64,000 nt of DNA from Chloroflexota bacterium (GTDB taxonomy: Bacteria > Chloroflexota > Dehalococcoidia > JABGRK01): the NCBI GenBank assembly GCA_018648325.1, contig JABGRK010000009.1, positions 1-64,000 of the forward strand, written 5' to 3'. The position numbers were made by a program, and so were the translations under genes. Every line of letters starts with the position of its first letter. Positions within the stretch are counted from its first letter, which is position 1. Below the pieces are notes generated by a model. The model did no database searches, was not told where the DNA came from, and worked only from the letters and a program-made list of their open reading frames with translations. Below are positions 45,823-56,289 of this stretch, piece by piece.

Positions 45823-46776
45823 CTAAATCCATCGCTTACGTCTAAATAAAACAAGCATTCCACCGGTAATAGCCGCCATGATAACCACCACTCCAACAAA
45901 CGTGGGCCAGCCCGGACCATCCGATGTAAACGGCCAAATGTTCATACCCGAAATACCTGCTATTAGGGCCAAGGGAAGCATTATAGTAGAAATAATGGTC
46001 AGCACGCGAATCACCTGGTTGGTGCGGAATGAATAAAGCGTGTTATTGGTATCGTTGAGCCCCTCCAGAACATCCTTGTAGTCATCAAGCGTATCCTGAA
46101 TCTTACGGGCGTGATCAGCTATATCACCAAAGTACACCTCGGGATCAACTTTGATAACCGGCCAGTCTTCGCTCTCAAGAAGCTCAAACACCTCGGTTTG
46201 AGGTTTTATTATGCGCCTGAAAGCAATAACGTCTCGCCTGAGAATAGAGAGCTCTCTTACCGTTTCCCGTTTGCCCTCAGCAAAGATATCATCTTCAACG
46301 TTTTCAATGTTTTCCGATATCTTGTATAAAATTGGAAAACAGGAATTAATCAATCGATCGAGTATACAGTAGAGCAGATAACTTGAACTGCGCCCCATAT
46401 ATTCTTTGCGTGAACGCTCGTTATTGAGGCAATCTACAAACAGCTTGGCAAGCGGCTTAAGAGTACCTGTGTGCAGCGTTATAAGGTAATCCTCACCAAT
46501 AAAGATGGATACCTGGCTCGCAGTTGTTACCCTGGCCTCTTTGTTATATAAAGGGAAGTGAAGCACGGTAAATAAATATGTTTCATACTTATCAATCTTT
46601 GGACGCTGGATTCTACTCAAGCAGTCATCCAGATCCAGCGAATGAAAAGGATAATTCTTAGCTAAATACTCAGTTTCCTTGGCGGTTGGATTCTCGATAT
46701 TAAGCCACGTCAATTTACCGTAAGTAGTAGTTTTTATATTGAGGTTTTTATCTTTTTTAGTTGCAGATGCGCTCAT
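45823..46776 (-). CDS. CorA-family divalent metal transporter
   Basis: 317 residues: a large N-terminal cytoplasmic domain rich in charged helices, then two membrane segments with the signature GMN (ISGMNIWPF) between them and a basic C-terminus KRKRWI-like (RRKRWI). It takes up Mg2+ (possibly Co2+/Ni2+) as a pentamer. ATG 46776 is chosen; an in-frame GTG at 46788 is closer to the tilS stop. It is downstream of tilS on the same strand. Confidence 0.92.
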   Translation of the reverse strand: MSASATKKDKNLNIKTTTYGKLTWLNIENPTAKETEYLAKNYPFHSLDLDDCLSRIQRPKIDKYETYLFTVLHFPLYNKEARVTTASQVSIFIGEDYLITLHTGTLKPLAKLFVDCLNNERSRKEYMGRSSSYLLYCILDRLINSCFPILYKISENIENVEDDIFAEGKRETVRELSILRRDVIAFRRIIKPQTEVFELLESEDWPVIKVDPEVYFGDIADHARKIQDTLDDYKDVLEGLNDTNNTLYSFRTNQVIRVLTIISTIMLPLALIAGISGMNIWPFTSDGPGWPTFVGVVVIMAAITGGMLVLFRRKRWI

Positions 46777-46798
46777 AACTTGCCCCACTTAACTTACG

Positions 46799-48238
46799 TT
46801 AATCTAAACTATTTGAATGTGCACTGTCAATATGAACTCTCTCAAACTCTACCTTAAGAACACGTTTGGTTGAAGCTGATACTTTGGCGCGCTCATCGAT
46901 GCGGCTCCCCACGACCCAGATAATGTGTTCTGGGGAGCAAACGATGGGAATAGCATCACGCTTGGCTTTGGAAACCTTAACATCTACCATAAAGTCCTTG
47001 AGGCTTTTACTGCCTTGCATTCCCAGCGGCCTGAATTTATCAGACTGCCTGCGGCCACGCACCATCAGCTTTTGTCCAATTACATCGTAATCAAAGTATT
47101 CAACATACTTTGAGTCAGTTTTCACATTTTTATTTATAACAGAGGCATTGATCTTCCAACCTGGAATGTCGGTCTGACCCGGCACGTTCAAGCGATATTC
47201 ACCATCCAATACTTCGTCTTGTGCTGTAATCGAATCTTCAGGTCTTACTATGCTGGATTCGTAACCATTGACCATTACCAGTTCGTATGGCAGTGACAGC
47301 CTCTTGCCTACAGGTTTGCTCATCATATTAAGCATATCCTCAATATGAATCGATTGGATATCGGCAAGAGTTCCGGCCAACCGCTCCAGCACACACCTGA
47401 CCAGATGGCGTTTTACGGCAGCAGGCAACCCGCCAAAAGCATCTCTATCGATATAAATAATATGATTCTCCTGAGTAACAACCTCATCCCAAACCTGAGC
47501 CACCTGTCCATCCAGAAGCTCAATTTGGTCAGTCACAACACTGGACAATCGCAACAGAGAATCACCGAAATTTGCGTTATACTCCTTGAGCAATGGGGTT
47601 AACTCATGGCGAAACCTGTTTCTTAAATATTTTGGTGACTGGTTTGATGAGTCAACGCGAGGCTCAAGGCTATTGTCGCAGCAGTAATCCTCAACTTCAT
47701 TTCTGCCAACCCCAAGCAACGGCCTTATGATGTTAGTTTCTGGTTCATCAGCAGACGGTTTCCAGACATCGGCCTGCTTCATCCCACGTAAACCGGCAAG
47801 CCCGCTACCACGTACCAGGTGCATTAACATAGTCTCTACCTGATCATCAGCGGTATGGGCGACTGCAACTGCGCTTGCTCCAACAGACTTAGCCACTTGT
47901 GATAAAAACGTATAGCGGGCATGGCGTGCTTTATCCTCAACTGACGAGGTATTGCCGTAAGCAATGATATCGCGTTTTTCGACTGTACATGGGAGGCTAA
48001 GTTTGCCAGACAGATCGGCAACGTACTGTGCGTCTGCGTCTGATTCTGCACCGCGCAGGCAGTGGTTGAGATGAGCGATATGCAGCTTAAGATTCAACTC
48101 TTCTTGAAGTTGTATCAAGGTATGTAGCAGGCAAACGGAGTCGGCTCCGCCGGAAACGGCGACAACCAAAGAACCACCGTCAGGCAAGCTCTTGCCAACA
48201 GCGAGTTTGACCCTTTTCAACAAGTTTTCAGTGACCAC
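46799..48238 (-). CDS. tilS: tRNA(Ile)-lysidine synthase
   Basis: Adds lysine to C34 of the CAU-anticodon tRNA-Ile so that it reads AUA. The PP-loop SGGADSVCLLH is near residue 30, and HLNHCLRGAESDADA and HTADDQVETMLMHLVRGSGLAGLRGM are family features. C-terminal TilS domain follows (DKFRPLGMQGSKSLKDFMVDVKV). 479 residues. GTG start has AGAGGT at 5 nt. Confidence 0.95.
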   Translation of the reverse strand: MVTENLLKRVKLAVGKSLPDGGSLVVAVSGGADSVCLLHTLIQLQEELNLKLHIAHLNHCLRGAESDADAQYVADLSGKLSLPCTVEKRDIIAYGNTSSVEDKARHARYTFLSQVAKSVGASAVAVAHTADDQVETMLMHLVRGSGLAGLRGMKQADVWKPSADEPETNIIRPLLGVGRNEVEDYCCDNSLEPRVDSSNQSPKYLRNRFRHELTPLLKEYNANFGDSLLRLSSVVTDQIELLDGQVAQVWDEVVTQENHIIYIDRDAFGGLPAAVKRHLVRCVLERLAGTLADIQSIHIEDMLNMMSKPVGKRLSLPYELVMVNGYESSIVRPEDSITAQDEVLDGEYRLNVPGQTDIPGWKINASVINKNVKTDSKYVEYFDYDVIGQKLMVRGRRQSDKFRPLGMQGSKSLKDFMVDVKVSKAKRDAIPIVCSPEHIIWVVGSRIDERAKVSASTKRVLKVEFERVHIDSAHSNSLD

Positions 48239-48253
48239 ACTTAACCTCTATAT

Positions 48254-49642
48254 TTACCACCATTCTATAAGCGAGCCAGATCTATTGAGAGTTATGCCCT
48301 CTTTTAGCTCAAGCGCTCTTATCCAGTCAGCAAGCCAGCAGGCGTGATGAATGATAAGCGGAACGCTGGTGGAAGGCAAGATATCCTTGTCGAGTCCGTA
48401 AATAGCGATATTCCTGTACATATCGCGCTTCGTGTCGGCACTATCCCATGGCGTAGGATGAATAAAGCCGTGGATTGCACCATCTGATGACGCATATGCA
48501 AAGCTGTCGGGATATTCTCCCTTCAGTTTCCTCATAAGCTGTACCGCTTCAATATTTGTTTTTGAGGTATAACCCTTATTTAAATTACGCAAAATAGTAT
48601 CAGAGAATGATTCAAAGCCAACACCAGACATTAAAACCCGCACGTCCATAGACTGTGCCAAACTCAAGCCATCCCGCAACTTTTCTTCACCTTTGACAAG
48701 CCAGTCTGCTCTGGCAACAAGATTAATCTGAGAAATATCTAGCCCTCTGGCCCGGATATTTTCAAGAAGCTCGCGCAAAACGGGAAAGGGGTTTTCGTTT
48801 ATTAGTTCAAAAGGAACTTTTTTACCATCATCATTTTCAGGAATATTTGCTATCTGCTCGAGTACCGCATCCATAGACAGTCTGATGGCCAGTCCCTTAT
48901 CTCTTGCCACATCACAAAAACTGCAGCCGCATGTATCAATAGTAATGCTGCCGGTTTTACCAAAAGGCTTGTTATGGACATTGGTGGGGTAGTCGACGGC
49001 AACCTGCGTTTTTTTTGCGGCGTATGGGCAACCAAGCTGGTGCAGTACCTGAACACTGTTAACCTTGATCGGCTCCGGGCCGTCTGCCCCAATGCCGTAA
49101 ATGTTATCCCATCTAATACGCTTCAGATTCGCCTCGTCCCATTTGTTTTCAGGATTAACGATGTATTCGCCGTTGGCCCAATACAGCACACCGTTTACCT
49201 GTTGATACTGCCCATCATCCGAATTTAGAAACGGTATCAGCTGCTCAGCAGGACCGTGAATCGCAAAAGTAAATGCATCTTTTAAGCCATGGAATCTGTG
49301 ATCATACTGTTGCCAGTCAACCTCACCCAAAAAATTTACGTTCGACTGCGGACCACCCAGGATTGTGACAGCGCCTTCTTCTTTTAGCTCACGCGCCAGA
49401 TCGTACAGATCACGCCGTTCAGCCAGATGCCCAAAGCCGACAATTGGTTTGCTACCGTCCAACAGCTTTGCGATGCAAGCCTTGGCAAGTTTTTTATCAA
49501 AGTCCCGCCCGATAGCCAAAACGTTGCATTCATAATCAGTATTATCTTCGACAATAGTTGCGGCCGTCTGGGGGCCAAGCAGGCTGTAGTTATCCTGCTC
49601 ATACGAGTAGTTGGAGACGATTACCATCTTACTTGCTGACAA
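48254..49642 (-). CDS. Radical-SAM-like protein with B12-binding-type N-terminus and atypical Cys motif
   Basis: 462 residues. The N-terminal part (about 5-110) has a B12-binding-like Rossmann layout (VGFGHLAER, GAVTILGGPQSN). A GCPY segment (Cys205) stands where RGCPYxCxFC occurs in B12-radical-SAM enzymes, but the expected next cysteines are absent; instead DTCGCSFCDVARDKG has Cys238, Cys240 and Cys243 after about 30 residues. A PFELINENPFPVLRELL segment resembles the beta-strand 2 region of these enzymes. The start is TTG 49642 with GAGGTG 7 nt upstream; ATG 49627 is possible. It lies between the CoA-transferase and tilS on one strand. Reaction unknown. Confidence 0.65.
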   Translation of the reverse strand: MSASKMVIVSNYSYEQDNYSLLGPQTAATIVEDNTDYECNVLAIGRDFDKKLAKACIAKLLDGSKPIVGFGHLAERRDLYDLARELKEEGAVTILGGPQSNVNFLGEVDWQQYDHRFHGLKDAFTFAIHGPAEQLIPFLNSDDGQYQQVNGVLYWANGEYIVNPENKWDEANLKRIRWDNIYGIGADGPEPIKVNSVQVLHQLGCPYAAKKTQVAVDYPTNVHNKPFGKTGSITIDTCGCSFCDVARDKGLAIRLSMDAVLEQIANIPENDDGKKVPFELINENPFPVLRELLENIRARGLDISQINLVARADWLVKGEEKLRDGLSLAQSMDVRVLMSGVGFESFSDTILRNLNKGYTSKTNIEAVQLMRKLKGEYPDSFAYASSDGAIHGFIHPTPWDSADTKRDMYRNIAIYGLDKDILPSTSVPLIIHHACWLADWIRALELKEGITLNRSGSLIEWW

Positions 49643-49661
49643 TTAATCGCACCTCACACGT

Positions 49662-51149
49662 TTAGATATCGTAGTCAAAGTACTGCCAATCTTCGGTATA
49701 AGGCAATTTGAAATCACGGCGCTCCTCATAATCCGGATAGCGCCTTTCCGGCCCAACCATAGCCGTCGGGAAATGCCTCGGTTTAAGATTAAGACGCTGT
49801 GCATCACGTTCCAGATCGTCCCTGAAATCAGGGTGAGCGATCGATATTAATGCCCTGGCTCTTTCATACGAGCTCAGTCCCCACAGATTAACCATGCCGT
49901 ACTCTGTGGCAACCCACGAAACCAGATGCTCCGGCACATCAACATTGCTGCCGCCAGGCAAAGTGGGAACGATCCTTGAGACCAGTTTCCCCTTAACCTC
50001 ATTGGTCGATGTAGCGGTGGCAATCGACCTACCACCCTTGGAAAGGGCACAAAAGGCAAGGAACTGAAAGAACCCGCCAGTGCCGGATATAGGACGCGCA
50101 TTGTAATAACTGGCTGATATCCTCCCCTGTAAATCCACTGCCAGAAAATTATCTATGGCTACCATATTATCTATCTGGCTTAACTGCTTGATGTTGTTGG
50201 TGTAATTAACATCGTACACCGCCAATGACTTGTTGTGGTGCACAAAATCGTAGTATCGCTGCAAATTAAGCGGCAGAGCAAATCCCCAAACGCTTCGACC
50301 ACGATCAATGGCTTTTTGTGAATTATCCACCGCGCCGGACTCGATAAGGGCTATCAACCCCTCCTGCAACATCTCGGTATGTACGCCCAAATTCTTGAGA
50401 CCACATTGAGATATTGCTCGAGCCACTGCCGTTGGAAGACCGCCAATGCCCAGTTGAATGCAGTCGCCATCCTGCATTATCGATAGTATGTTTTCGGCAA
50501 TTTTGCACTCAGCTTCACCCGGTTCGGCTTCCTCGTGCTGCGGCCAGGGATACTTATCCATGTCAACTTCGACTATATAATCAACGTCGTCTATGTGTAT
50601 CAGGTTATTGGCACCACCTTCTGCCCACGGATAATCCTGACGAACTTCAAGCACCAATTTCTTGGCGCTCTGAGCCCAGGCCATAGCACCACCGGTACTA
50701 TAGGAGAAGTTGAAATAGCCACCCTCAGGTGGACTGCAGGAGATCACCGTCCAGTCCAACCCTCGCTTGCTCTTTTGCCTATGAAAGAATCTGTAGTACG
50801 ACTGCCAAAGCCCCATCGCCCATTCCCATGAAATATGATCTATCGTTCCAGATTCATCACGCTGTTTGCGCGCCCACGGAAAAAAGAAACCTTCATGATG
50901 CAGATGATACCGCTCCTGCGGGTCAACAGAGTGAAAGCGCATCGGGTTGAAATGTCCGTAAGACCACAGCTCTATATCTTTAACCATTCCCTGCCCGTCG
51001 CCAATTCTATCGACTAAAGCATCAGGGCAGGCAACGCCGTCTGCACCGGCCCCGCCCAGACAGATCCAGTCACCGGATTTCACCATCTCGGCCCACTTTT
51101 GAGGGGTTATCGTTTTATCTCTTATCTTCTGTTGCACTGGTGTTATCAA
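49662..51149 (-). CDS. Acetyl-CoA hydrolase / 4-hydroxybutyrate CoA-transferase family
   Basis: 495 residues of the family I CoA-transferases. Residue Glu259 in GVHTEML is the catalytic glutamate that forms the CoA thioester. QLGIGGLPTAVARAI, and GTGGFFQFLAFCALSKGG match the C-terminal CoA-binding lobe. It moves CoA between acyl donors and acids such as acetate, butyrate or 4-hydroxybutyrate. TTG start at 51149 follows GGAGG by 6 nt and sits just after an in-frame stop, so the start is firm. It is divergent from the B12/radical SAM gene. Confidence 0.9.
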   Translation of the reverse strand: MITPVQQKIRDKTITPQKWAEMVKSGDWICLGGAGADGVACPDALVDRIGDGQGMVKDIELWSYGHFNPMRFHSVDPQERYHLHHEGFFFPWARKQRDESGTIDHISWEWAMGLWQSYYRFFHRQKSKRGLDWTVISCSPPEGGYFNFSYSTGGAMAWAQSAKKLVLEVRQDYPWAEGGANNLIHIDDVDYIVEVDMDKYPWPQHEEAEPGEAECKIAENILSIMQDGDCIQLGIGGLPTAVARAISQCGLKNLGVHTEMLQEGLIALIESGAVDNSQKAIDRGRSVWGFALPLNLQRYYDFVHHNKSLAVYDVNYTNNIKQLSQIDNMVAIDNFLAVDLQGRISASYYNARPISGTGGFFQFLAFCALSKGGRSIATATSTNEVKGKLVSRIVPTLPGGSNVDVPEHLVSWVATEYGMVNLWGLSSYERARALISIAHPDFRDDLERDAQRLNLKPRHFPTAMVGPERRYPDYEERRDFKLPYTEDWQYFDYDI

Positions 51150-51256
51150 TCAATACCTCCGAAAAAGCATAAAAAGTGCATTTTTCATCACACCTAACTA
51201 TACCACGAGATGCTGGTTTATTTCAGCTTGCACTCGCCTTTTTAGGATACAGGCTA

Positions 51257-51262
51257 TATAAT
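51257..51262 (+). promoter_or_regulatory. -10 box of the B12/radical SAM gene, leaderless start predicted
   Basis: TATAAT lies 6 nt before ATG 51269 with no Shine-Dalgarno between them; the -35 region is weak (TCGCCT at 17 nt). Confidence 0.5.
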
Positions 51263-51268
51263 CTGGCT

Positions 51269-52885
51269 ATGGTTTGGGAATATGTAAAACAGGCACTTAA
51301 GCTTCTGGAGCAGGAGCAAGGCACCATAATAAAGGACTGGGGCGGGCGCATACCAATTGCACTGGTCTACCCCAACTCATACTACATCGGTATGTCTAAC
51401 CTCGGTTTTCAGACCATCTATGGATTGCTTAACAACTACGAAAACATCGTTTGCGAACGCGCCTTTGCCAACTGGCAGCATGACAGACGCCGTGACCCCA
51501 GACAAGAGTTAAAATCTATAAGCCTTGAAACACAGCAGGAGCTTGGCGAATTTGCCGTGATTGCCTTCTCTATATCATACGAGCTTGATTATTTGAACAT
51601 TGCGCGAATACTTGAAACATGTGGCATACCGCCACTGGCCAAAGACCGCGATGACAGTTATCCGCTGCTGATAGCAGGTGGTCCGCCCGTAACTGCCAAT
51701 CCCGAACCACTGGCACCTATATTCGACTGTATAGCAATCGGTGAGGCCGAGGCCATACTTCCAAACGTTATCGACATACTTGGCCAGACAGATCAAGATG
51801 ACCGGTCAGCCCTGCTGGAAGCCCTATCGCAAGTGCCGGGCATATATACACCCAACTTTGGGCCTCATAAGCCCGTACAGAGGCAATGGGCGCAGGATAT
51901 CAACGTTTTCTCGACAGTGTCCACGGTACTAACTCCCAATACCGAGTTCGGCAATCTATACCTCATGGAGGTATCACGCGGATGCAATCGTGGTTGTCGC
52001 TTCTGCATGGCGGGTTGCATCTTCAAGCCCATGAGATGGCGTTCTAAAGAAACGCTTATTGAGGCAGCAAAAGAAGGGCTAACATACAAAAAGCGATTGG
52101 GACTGGTAGGATCAGCTATATCAGATCACCCGCAGATCGAGCAAATCACTTCAGATCTGACCGGCCTCGGTGCCGATATATCCTTAAGTTCATTGCGTAT
52201 CAAGCCCCTGTCCGAAGTGATGCTAAAAGCTATTGCCGGTGGAGTTACCAGAACAGTAACATTAGCACCTGAAGCGGGATCTGAAAGACTACGCAAGGCT
52301 ATTAAAAAAGGTATAAGTGAGGATGACATTTTAGCAGCGGTGGATATGGCAGCTGCGTATAATATAAAACAGATCAAACTGTACTTCATGATTGGCCTGC
52401 CCACAGAGACAGATGATGATATTGGAGAGCTTGCCCGGCTGGCAATAGCCTGTAGGCAAGCAGTTAACAAAGTGAGCAAATCAACCAGGCTGATGGTCAA
52501 CGTAACGCCGTTTATACCCAAGGCGCAGACCCCGTTCCAGTGGCTTCCAATGACCGCACCTGATATTATAAATAAAAGGGTCACGGCCATTAAAACAGCC
52601 CTTAAAAACAAAAACATTGAGGTTAAGGGCGAGGGCAGCAAGTGGTCTCAAGTGCAGGCCATACTGTCACGAGGGGATGCGAGGTTAGCCGACGTGCTTA
52701 TCGATATGAAGGCAAACACGCTGGCCGAATGGAAACGCTCTATGGCCAAGTTTGAGCTTAGAGCTGAAGACTACGCTGGGCGGCAAATACCAACGGATGA
52801 GCAACTACCATGGCAACACATTGATAACGGAGTTTCTAGCGATCAACTGATACGGGAACTTACATCGGCACTTAAACAGGACTAG
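51269..52885 (+). CDS. B12-binding radical SAM protein (TIGR03960-like)
   Basis: 538 residues. The N-terminus has ALVYPNSYYIGMSNLGFQTIYGLLN and LLIAGGPPVTANPEPLAPIFDCIAIGEAE, a cobalamin-binding-like segment. The radical-SAM cluster is Cys239-x3-Cys243-x2-Cys246 in RGCNRGCRFCMAG, followed by LAPEAGSERLRKAIKKG. This is the known family that is often next to or fused with DUF2344; none is seen here. ATG 51269 (MVWEYV) fits the family start; a GTG at 51176 would add 31 residues. It runs with yggS and proC. Confidence 0.88.
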   Translation: MVWEYVKQALKLLEQEQGTIIKDWGGRIPIALVYPNSYYIGMSNLGFQTIYGLLNNYENIVCERAFANWQHDRRRDPRQELKSISLETQQELGEFAVIAFSISYELDYLNIARILETCGIPPLAKDRDDSYPLLIAGGPPVTANPEPLAPIFDCIAIGEAEAILPNVIDILGQTDQDDRSALLEALSQVPGIYTPNFGPHKPVQRQWAQDINVFSTVSTVLTPNTEFGNLYLMEVSRGCNRGCRFCMAGCIFKPMRWRSKETLIEAAKEGLTYKKRLGLVGSAISDHPQIEQITSDLTGLGADISLSSLRIKPLSEVMLKAIAGGVTRTVTLAPEAGSERLRKAIKKGISEDDILAAVDMAAAYNIKQIKLYFMIGLPTETDDDIGELARLAIACRQAVNKVSKSTRLMVNVTPFIPKAQTPFQWLPMTAPDIINKRVTAIKTALKNKNIEVKGEGSKWSQVQAILSRGDARLADVLIDMKANTLAEWKRSMAKFELRAEDYAGRQIPTDEQLPWQHIDNGVSSDQLIRELTSALKQD

Positions 52886-52889
52886 CAAC

Positions 52890-53549
52890 ATGCCAGATAT
52901 TAAAAACAATATAGAGCAGATAAAAGAGCGTATTGCAAAAGCATGCCAAAAAGCAAAACGCTCACCAGACGAAGTTACGCTTGTAGCAGTTAGCAAAACA
53001 CGCCCTGCGGAAGCGATAGAGACCGCTTTTGAGGCAGGGCAAAACGACTTCGGCGAAAACAGAGTGCAGGAGGCAGAGGAGAAATTGGTCAGCCTGTCTC
53101 ATATTAAACCGACGTGGCATCTGATCGGGCATTTGCAAACAAATAAAGTAAAATCAGCGGTTAAGCTTTTCGATATAATACACAGCGTGGATTCCATTAA
53201 GCTAGTCCGTGCCATCAGCAAGCAGGCAGACCGGCCCATCCAAGTTCTGCTTCAGGTCAACGTGGCCGGTGAGGAAAGCAAAGGTGGTTTCACAGCAGAA
53301 GAACTTCCTCAAGCATTAAATGCAATAAGCGAACTGTCAAACATTGAAGTGGCAGGACTGATGACCATGGCACCCATTGTTGGTGATCAGGAAGAGGCAA
53401 GGCCGGTATTTAGTAAGCTAAAGCAACTACGGGACAGCCTCGGATTGAAACATCTTTCTATGGGTATGACCGATGATTACGAAGTAGCAATCGAAGAAGG
53501 TTCGACTATGGTCAGAATAGGGCGGGCCATTTTTGGCCCCAGACTTTAG
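52890..53549 (+). CDS. yggS: YggS-family pyridoxal-phosphate homeostasis protein
   Basis: 219-residue alanine-racemase-fold PLP protein without known catalysis that keeps PLP and amino-acid pools balanced. Lys36 in VAVSKTRP is the PLP lysine; FGENRVQEAEEK, HLIGHLQTNKVKSA and LSMGMTDDYEVAIEEGSTMVRIGRAIFG are standard. It starts 4 nt after the radical SAM gene with AGGA upstream and sits before proC as in many bacteria. Confidence 0.95.
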   Translation: MPDIKNNIEQIKERIAKACQKAKRSPDEVTLVAVSKTRPAEAIETAFEAGQNDFGENRVQEAEEKLVSLSHIKPTWHLIGHLQTNKVKSAVKLFDIIHSVDSIKLVRAISKQADRPIQVLLQVNVAGEESKGGFTAEELPQALNAISELSNIEVAGLMTMAPIVGDQEEARPVFSKLKQLRDSLGLKHLSMGMTDDYEVAIEEGSTMVRIGRAIFGPRL

Positions 53550-53577
53550 TTTTGACTCGATAAAAAAGGAGAGAAAC

Positions 53578-54378
53578 ATGAAAATCGCGTTTATCGGCGG
53601 CGGAAACATGGGCGGCGCCATCATCAAAGCAATAATCGAGAAAAAGATCGCCGATCCCAGCGACATCGTTGTAAGCGATATAGATACGGCAAAGCAGAAA
53701 AGCATTGCAAAAGAACTCAAAGTAAAAACAGTTGGGGACAATGCTAAAGCAGTCAAAAACGTAGATGTCGTAATACTTGCCATAAAACCTCAGATACTAA
53801 GTAGTGTTCTGGAAGGACTGAGGGGAAAGATGGCAGAAGATCAACTGGTGATATCGATCATAGCTGGAGCAACCACTAAAACCATAAGCAAGGGGCTGAA
53901 ACACGACATCGTGGTCAGAGTGATGCCAAATACACCTGCGCAGATAAGTGAGGGCATGAGTGTGTGGACAGCCACTGACGAGGTAACGACTGAGCAGGAA
54001 GAAATGGCAACAACAATACTTAACGCGCTGGGCAAGCAGATTTATTTTGAGGATGAGAAATACATAGATATGGCAACAGCGATTAGCGGCAGCGGCCCGG
54101 CATACATATACCTCATAATAGAATCCCTCACCGACGCTGCCGTGCATATAGGTTTGCCGCGACAGCAAGCCGAAGAGCTTGTATTGCAAACGATATTGGG
54201 ATCGACATTGTTTGTTAAGCAGTCTGGCAAACACCCGGCAGAGCTGCGCAATATGGTAACGTCCCCGGGAGGAACAACCGCAGAAGGACTACTCAAGCTT
54301 GAGAAGAGGAACTTGCGAGCCACTATATCCAAAGCGGTAATGGCCAGTTACAAAAAAGCCAAGAAACTGGGCAGTTAA
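53578..54378 (+). CDS. proC: Pyrroline-5-carboxylate reductase
   Basis: Last step of proline synthesis. 266 residues with the Rossmann motif GGGNMGGAI, then [10 protein letters not shown] and the C-terminal [16 protein letters not shown] and [18 protein letters not shown] 53578 follows AAGGAG at good spacing and is far better than an upstream ORF start. The stop overlaps the convergent mnmG stop by 4 nt. Confidence 0.96.
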   Translation: MKIAFIGGGNMGGAIIKAIIEKKIADPSDIVVSDIDTAKQKSIAKELKVKTVGDNAKAVKNVDVVILAIKPQILSSVLEGLRGKMAEDQLVISIIAGATTKTISKGLKHDIVVRVMPNTPAQISEGMSVWTATDEVTTEQEEMATTILNALGKQIYFEDEKYIDMATAISGSGPAYIYLIIESLTDAAVHIGLPRQQAEELVLQTILGSTLFVKQSGKHPAELRNMVTSPGGTTAEGLLKLEKRNLRATISKAVMASYKKAKKLGS

Positions 54379-56282
54379 ACCCCACGCTCTAGATGCACCA
54401 GCAGTATGGCGATATCAGCAGGAGTGACCCCTGCCAAACGTGATGCCTGGCCCAGCGTTTGCGGTAAAAACCGCTTGAACGTGTTTTGAGCCTCATTGCG
54501 AAAACCAATAATACCATCATAATCAAACCCGTCCGGTATTCGCTTCTGCTCCAGTTTGGCAACACGCTTTACATCGTCGAGCTGCTTGCCAATATACCCC
54601 TCATACTTGGCCTCAATCTCAACCTGCTGGGCAACTTCATCAGAGACACTATCGCCATATCCCAAATCAGCAAGCGCCTGATAATCAGCCTCAGGGCGGC
54701 GCAAATATTCAAGCGCACTTACACTCTTTGTAAGTGGGGCAAGCCCACGCTGGGACATTTTTTGGGCGAGTTCATCGGACAGATTAAGGTAGGTCTTAGA
54801 CAAGCGTTGTCTCTCGATGGAGACAGCTTTTCGCTTATGCTCCACGGACTGATGACGCTGCTTGTCGATAAGTCCCAGTTCATGGCCGATGTGAGACAAC
54901 CTGAGATCGGCATTGTCCTGACGCAGCAGTAGACGATACTCCGCCCGTGAGGTGAACAGCCTATAGGGCTCGGTTAAATTCTGCGTAACCAGATCATCTA
55001 TCATCACACCTATATACGCCTGATCGCGGCCCAGTATGAGAGGCTCTTTGCCTTTAACTTTGAGTGCGGCATTGATACCGGCGATTAACCCCTGACCGGC
55101 GGCCTCCTCATACCCAGATGTGCCGTTTACCTGCCCTGCCGTATACAGTCCCGGCACAACTTTGGACTCCAACGACGATAGCGTCTGGCTGGATGGCACA
55201 TAATCGTATTCGATGGCATATCCGGGTTTCAGCATTTTGACATGCTCAAGTGCCGGAATAGTGCGTAGCATGGCCAGTTGCACATCCTCCGGTAAGCTGG
55301 TATTAGCCCCCTGCACATAAACCTCATCAGTCTCCCAGCCCTCAGGCTCTAAGAAAAATCCATGAGATGATTTATGCGCAAACCGCACTATCTTGTCTTC
55401 AATAGAAGGGCAATACCTTGGTCCGACTCCCTGTATGGTTCCGTTAAAAAGCGGCGCCCGATCAAGATTGGCACGTATTACTTCATGTGTATTTTCATTG
55501 GTGTTGACCAAATAGCAGGGCAGCTGCGGTCTCCACTCTGAGGTTTCTTCCTGCGGATAATAAGGATTTGCTATCAGGAAGATATCGAGAGTTTCGTCAT
55601 TAACAAAACTGAAGTGCAAAGGACTGGCACTGCCATTTTGAATAATCGTCTTTGAGTAATCGATGGTTTTGGCATCAATGCGCGGCGGGGTGCCTGTTTT
55701 AAGCCGACCCAGCTCAATACCAAGTTTCTTCAAGCTACCCGAAAGTTCGGTTGCGGACTGCTCTCCCGACCTGCCGCCGGAATAACTCAAATCACCAATT
55801 ATGATTCTACCGTCAAGCGACGTTCCGGTAGTAAGAACAACGGTTTTTGATCTATACGCCGTTCCTTTATCGGTCTTGACGCTCAAATACTCCCCATCAC
55901 GGCTGATATCTGTAACCAGCACCTGCTCAATAGCAAGGCCGCTCTGTCCCTCAAGCGTCTTTCTCATTTCAAGCATGTAACGCTGTTTGTCAGCCTGAGC
56001 ACGCATCGCCTGTACCGCCGGACCTTTGCTGGCATTAAGCATTCGTATCTGGATAAACGTCTTGTCGATATTACGAGCCATCTGGCCGCCAAGCGCATCA
56101 ATCTCTCGAACAACATGGCCCTTTGCAGGTCCGCCTATTGACGGATTGCAGGGCATAAGAGCTGCGTTATCCAAATCCATGGTCAGCAGCAAGGTTTTTA
56201 CACCCATACGCGCAGCAGCCAGCGCCGCCTCGCATCCGGCATGACCCGCTCCTATAACAACAACATCGTATATCACACTCAT
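54375..56282 (-). CDS. mnmG: tRNA uridine 5-carboxymethylaminomethyl modification enzyme MnmG (GidA)
   Basis: 635-residue FAD enzyme that, with MnmE, modifies U34 of certain tRNAs. The FAD motif [17 protein letters not shown] is near residues 11-27, and [33 protein letters not shown] and [11 protein letters not shown] are family features. The C-terminal MnmG domain is intact. ATG 56282 has no Shine-Dalgarno; TAAAAT lies 7 nt upstream, so it is predicted to be leaderless. It is divergent from glnA. Confidence 0.96.
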   Translation of the reverse strand: MSVIYDVVVIGAGHAGCEAALAAARMGVKTLLLTMDLDNAALMPCNPSIGGPAKGHVVREIDALGGQMARNIDKTFIQIRMLNASKGPAVQAMRAQADKQRYMLEMRKTLEGQSGLAIEQVLVTDISRDGEYLSVKTDKGTAYRSKTVVLTTGTSLDGRIIIGDLSYSGGRSGEQSATELSGSLKKLGIELGRLKTGTPPRIDAKTIDYSKTIIQNGSASPLHFSFVNDETLDIFLIANPYYPQEETSEWRPQLPCYLVNTNENTHEVIRANLDRAPLFNGTIQGVGPRYCPSIEDKIVRFAHKSSHGFFLEPEGWETDEVYVQGANTSLPEDVQLAMLRTIPALEHVKMLKPGYAIEYDYVPSSQTLSSLESKVVPGLYTAGQVNGTSGYEEAAGQGLIAGINAALKVKGKEPLILGRDQAYIGVMIDDLVTQNLTEPYRLFTSRAEYRLLLRQDNADLRLSHIGHELGLIDKQRHQSVEHKRKAVSIERQRLSKTYLNLSDELAQKMSQRGLAPLTKSVSALEYLRRPEADYQALADLGYGDSVSDEVAQQVEIEAKYEGYIGKQLDDVKRVAKLEQKRIPDGFDYDGIIGFRNEAQNTFKRFLPQTLGQASRLAGVTPADIAILLVHLERGV

Positions 56283-56289
56283 CAATATA

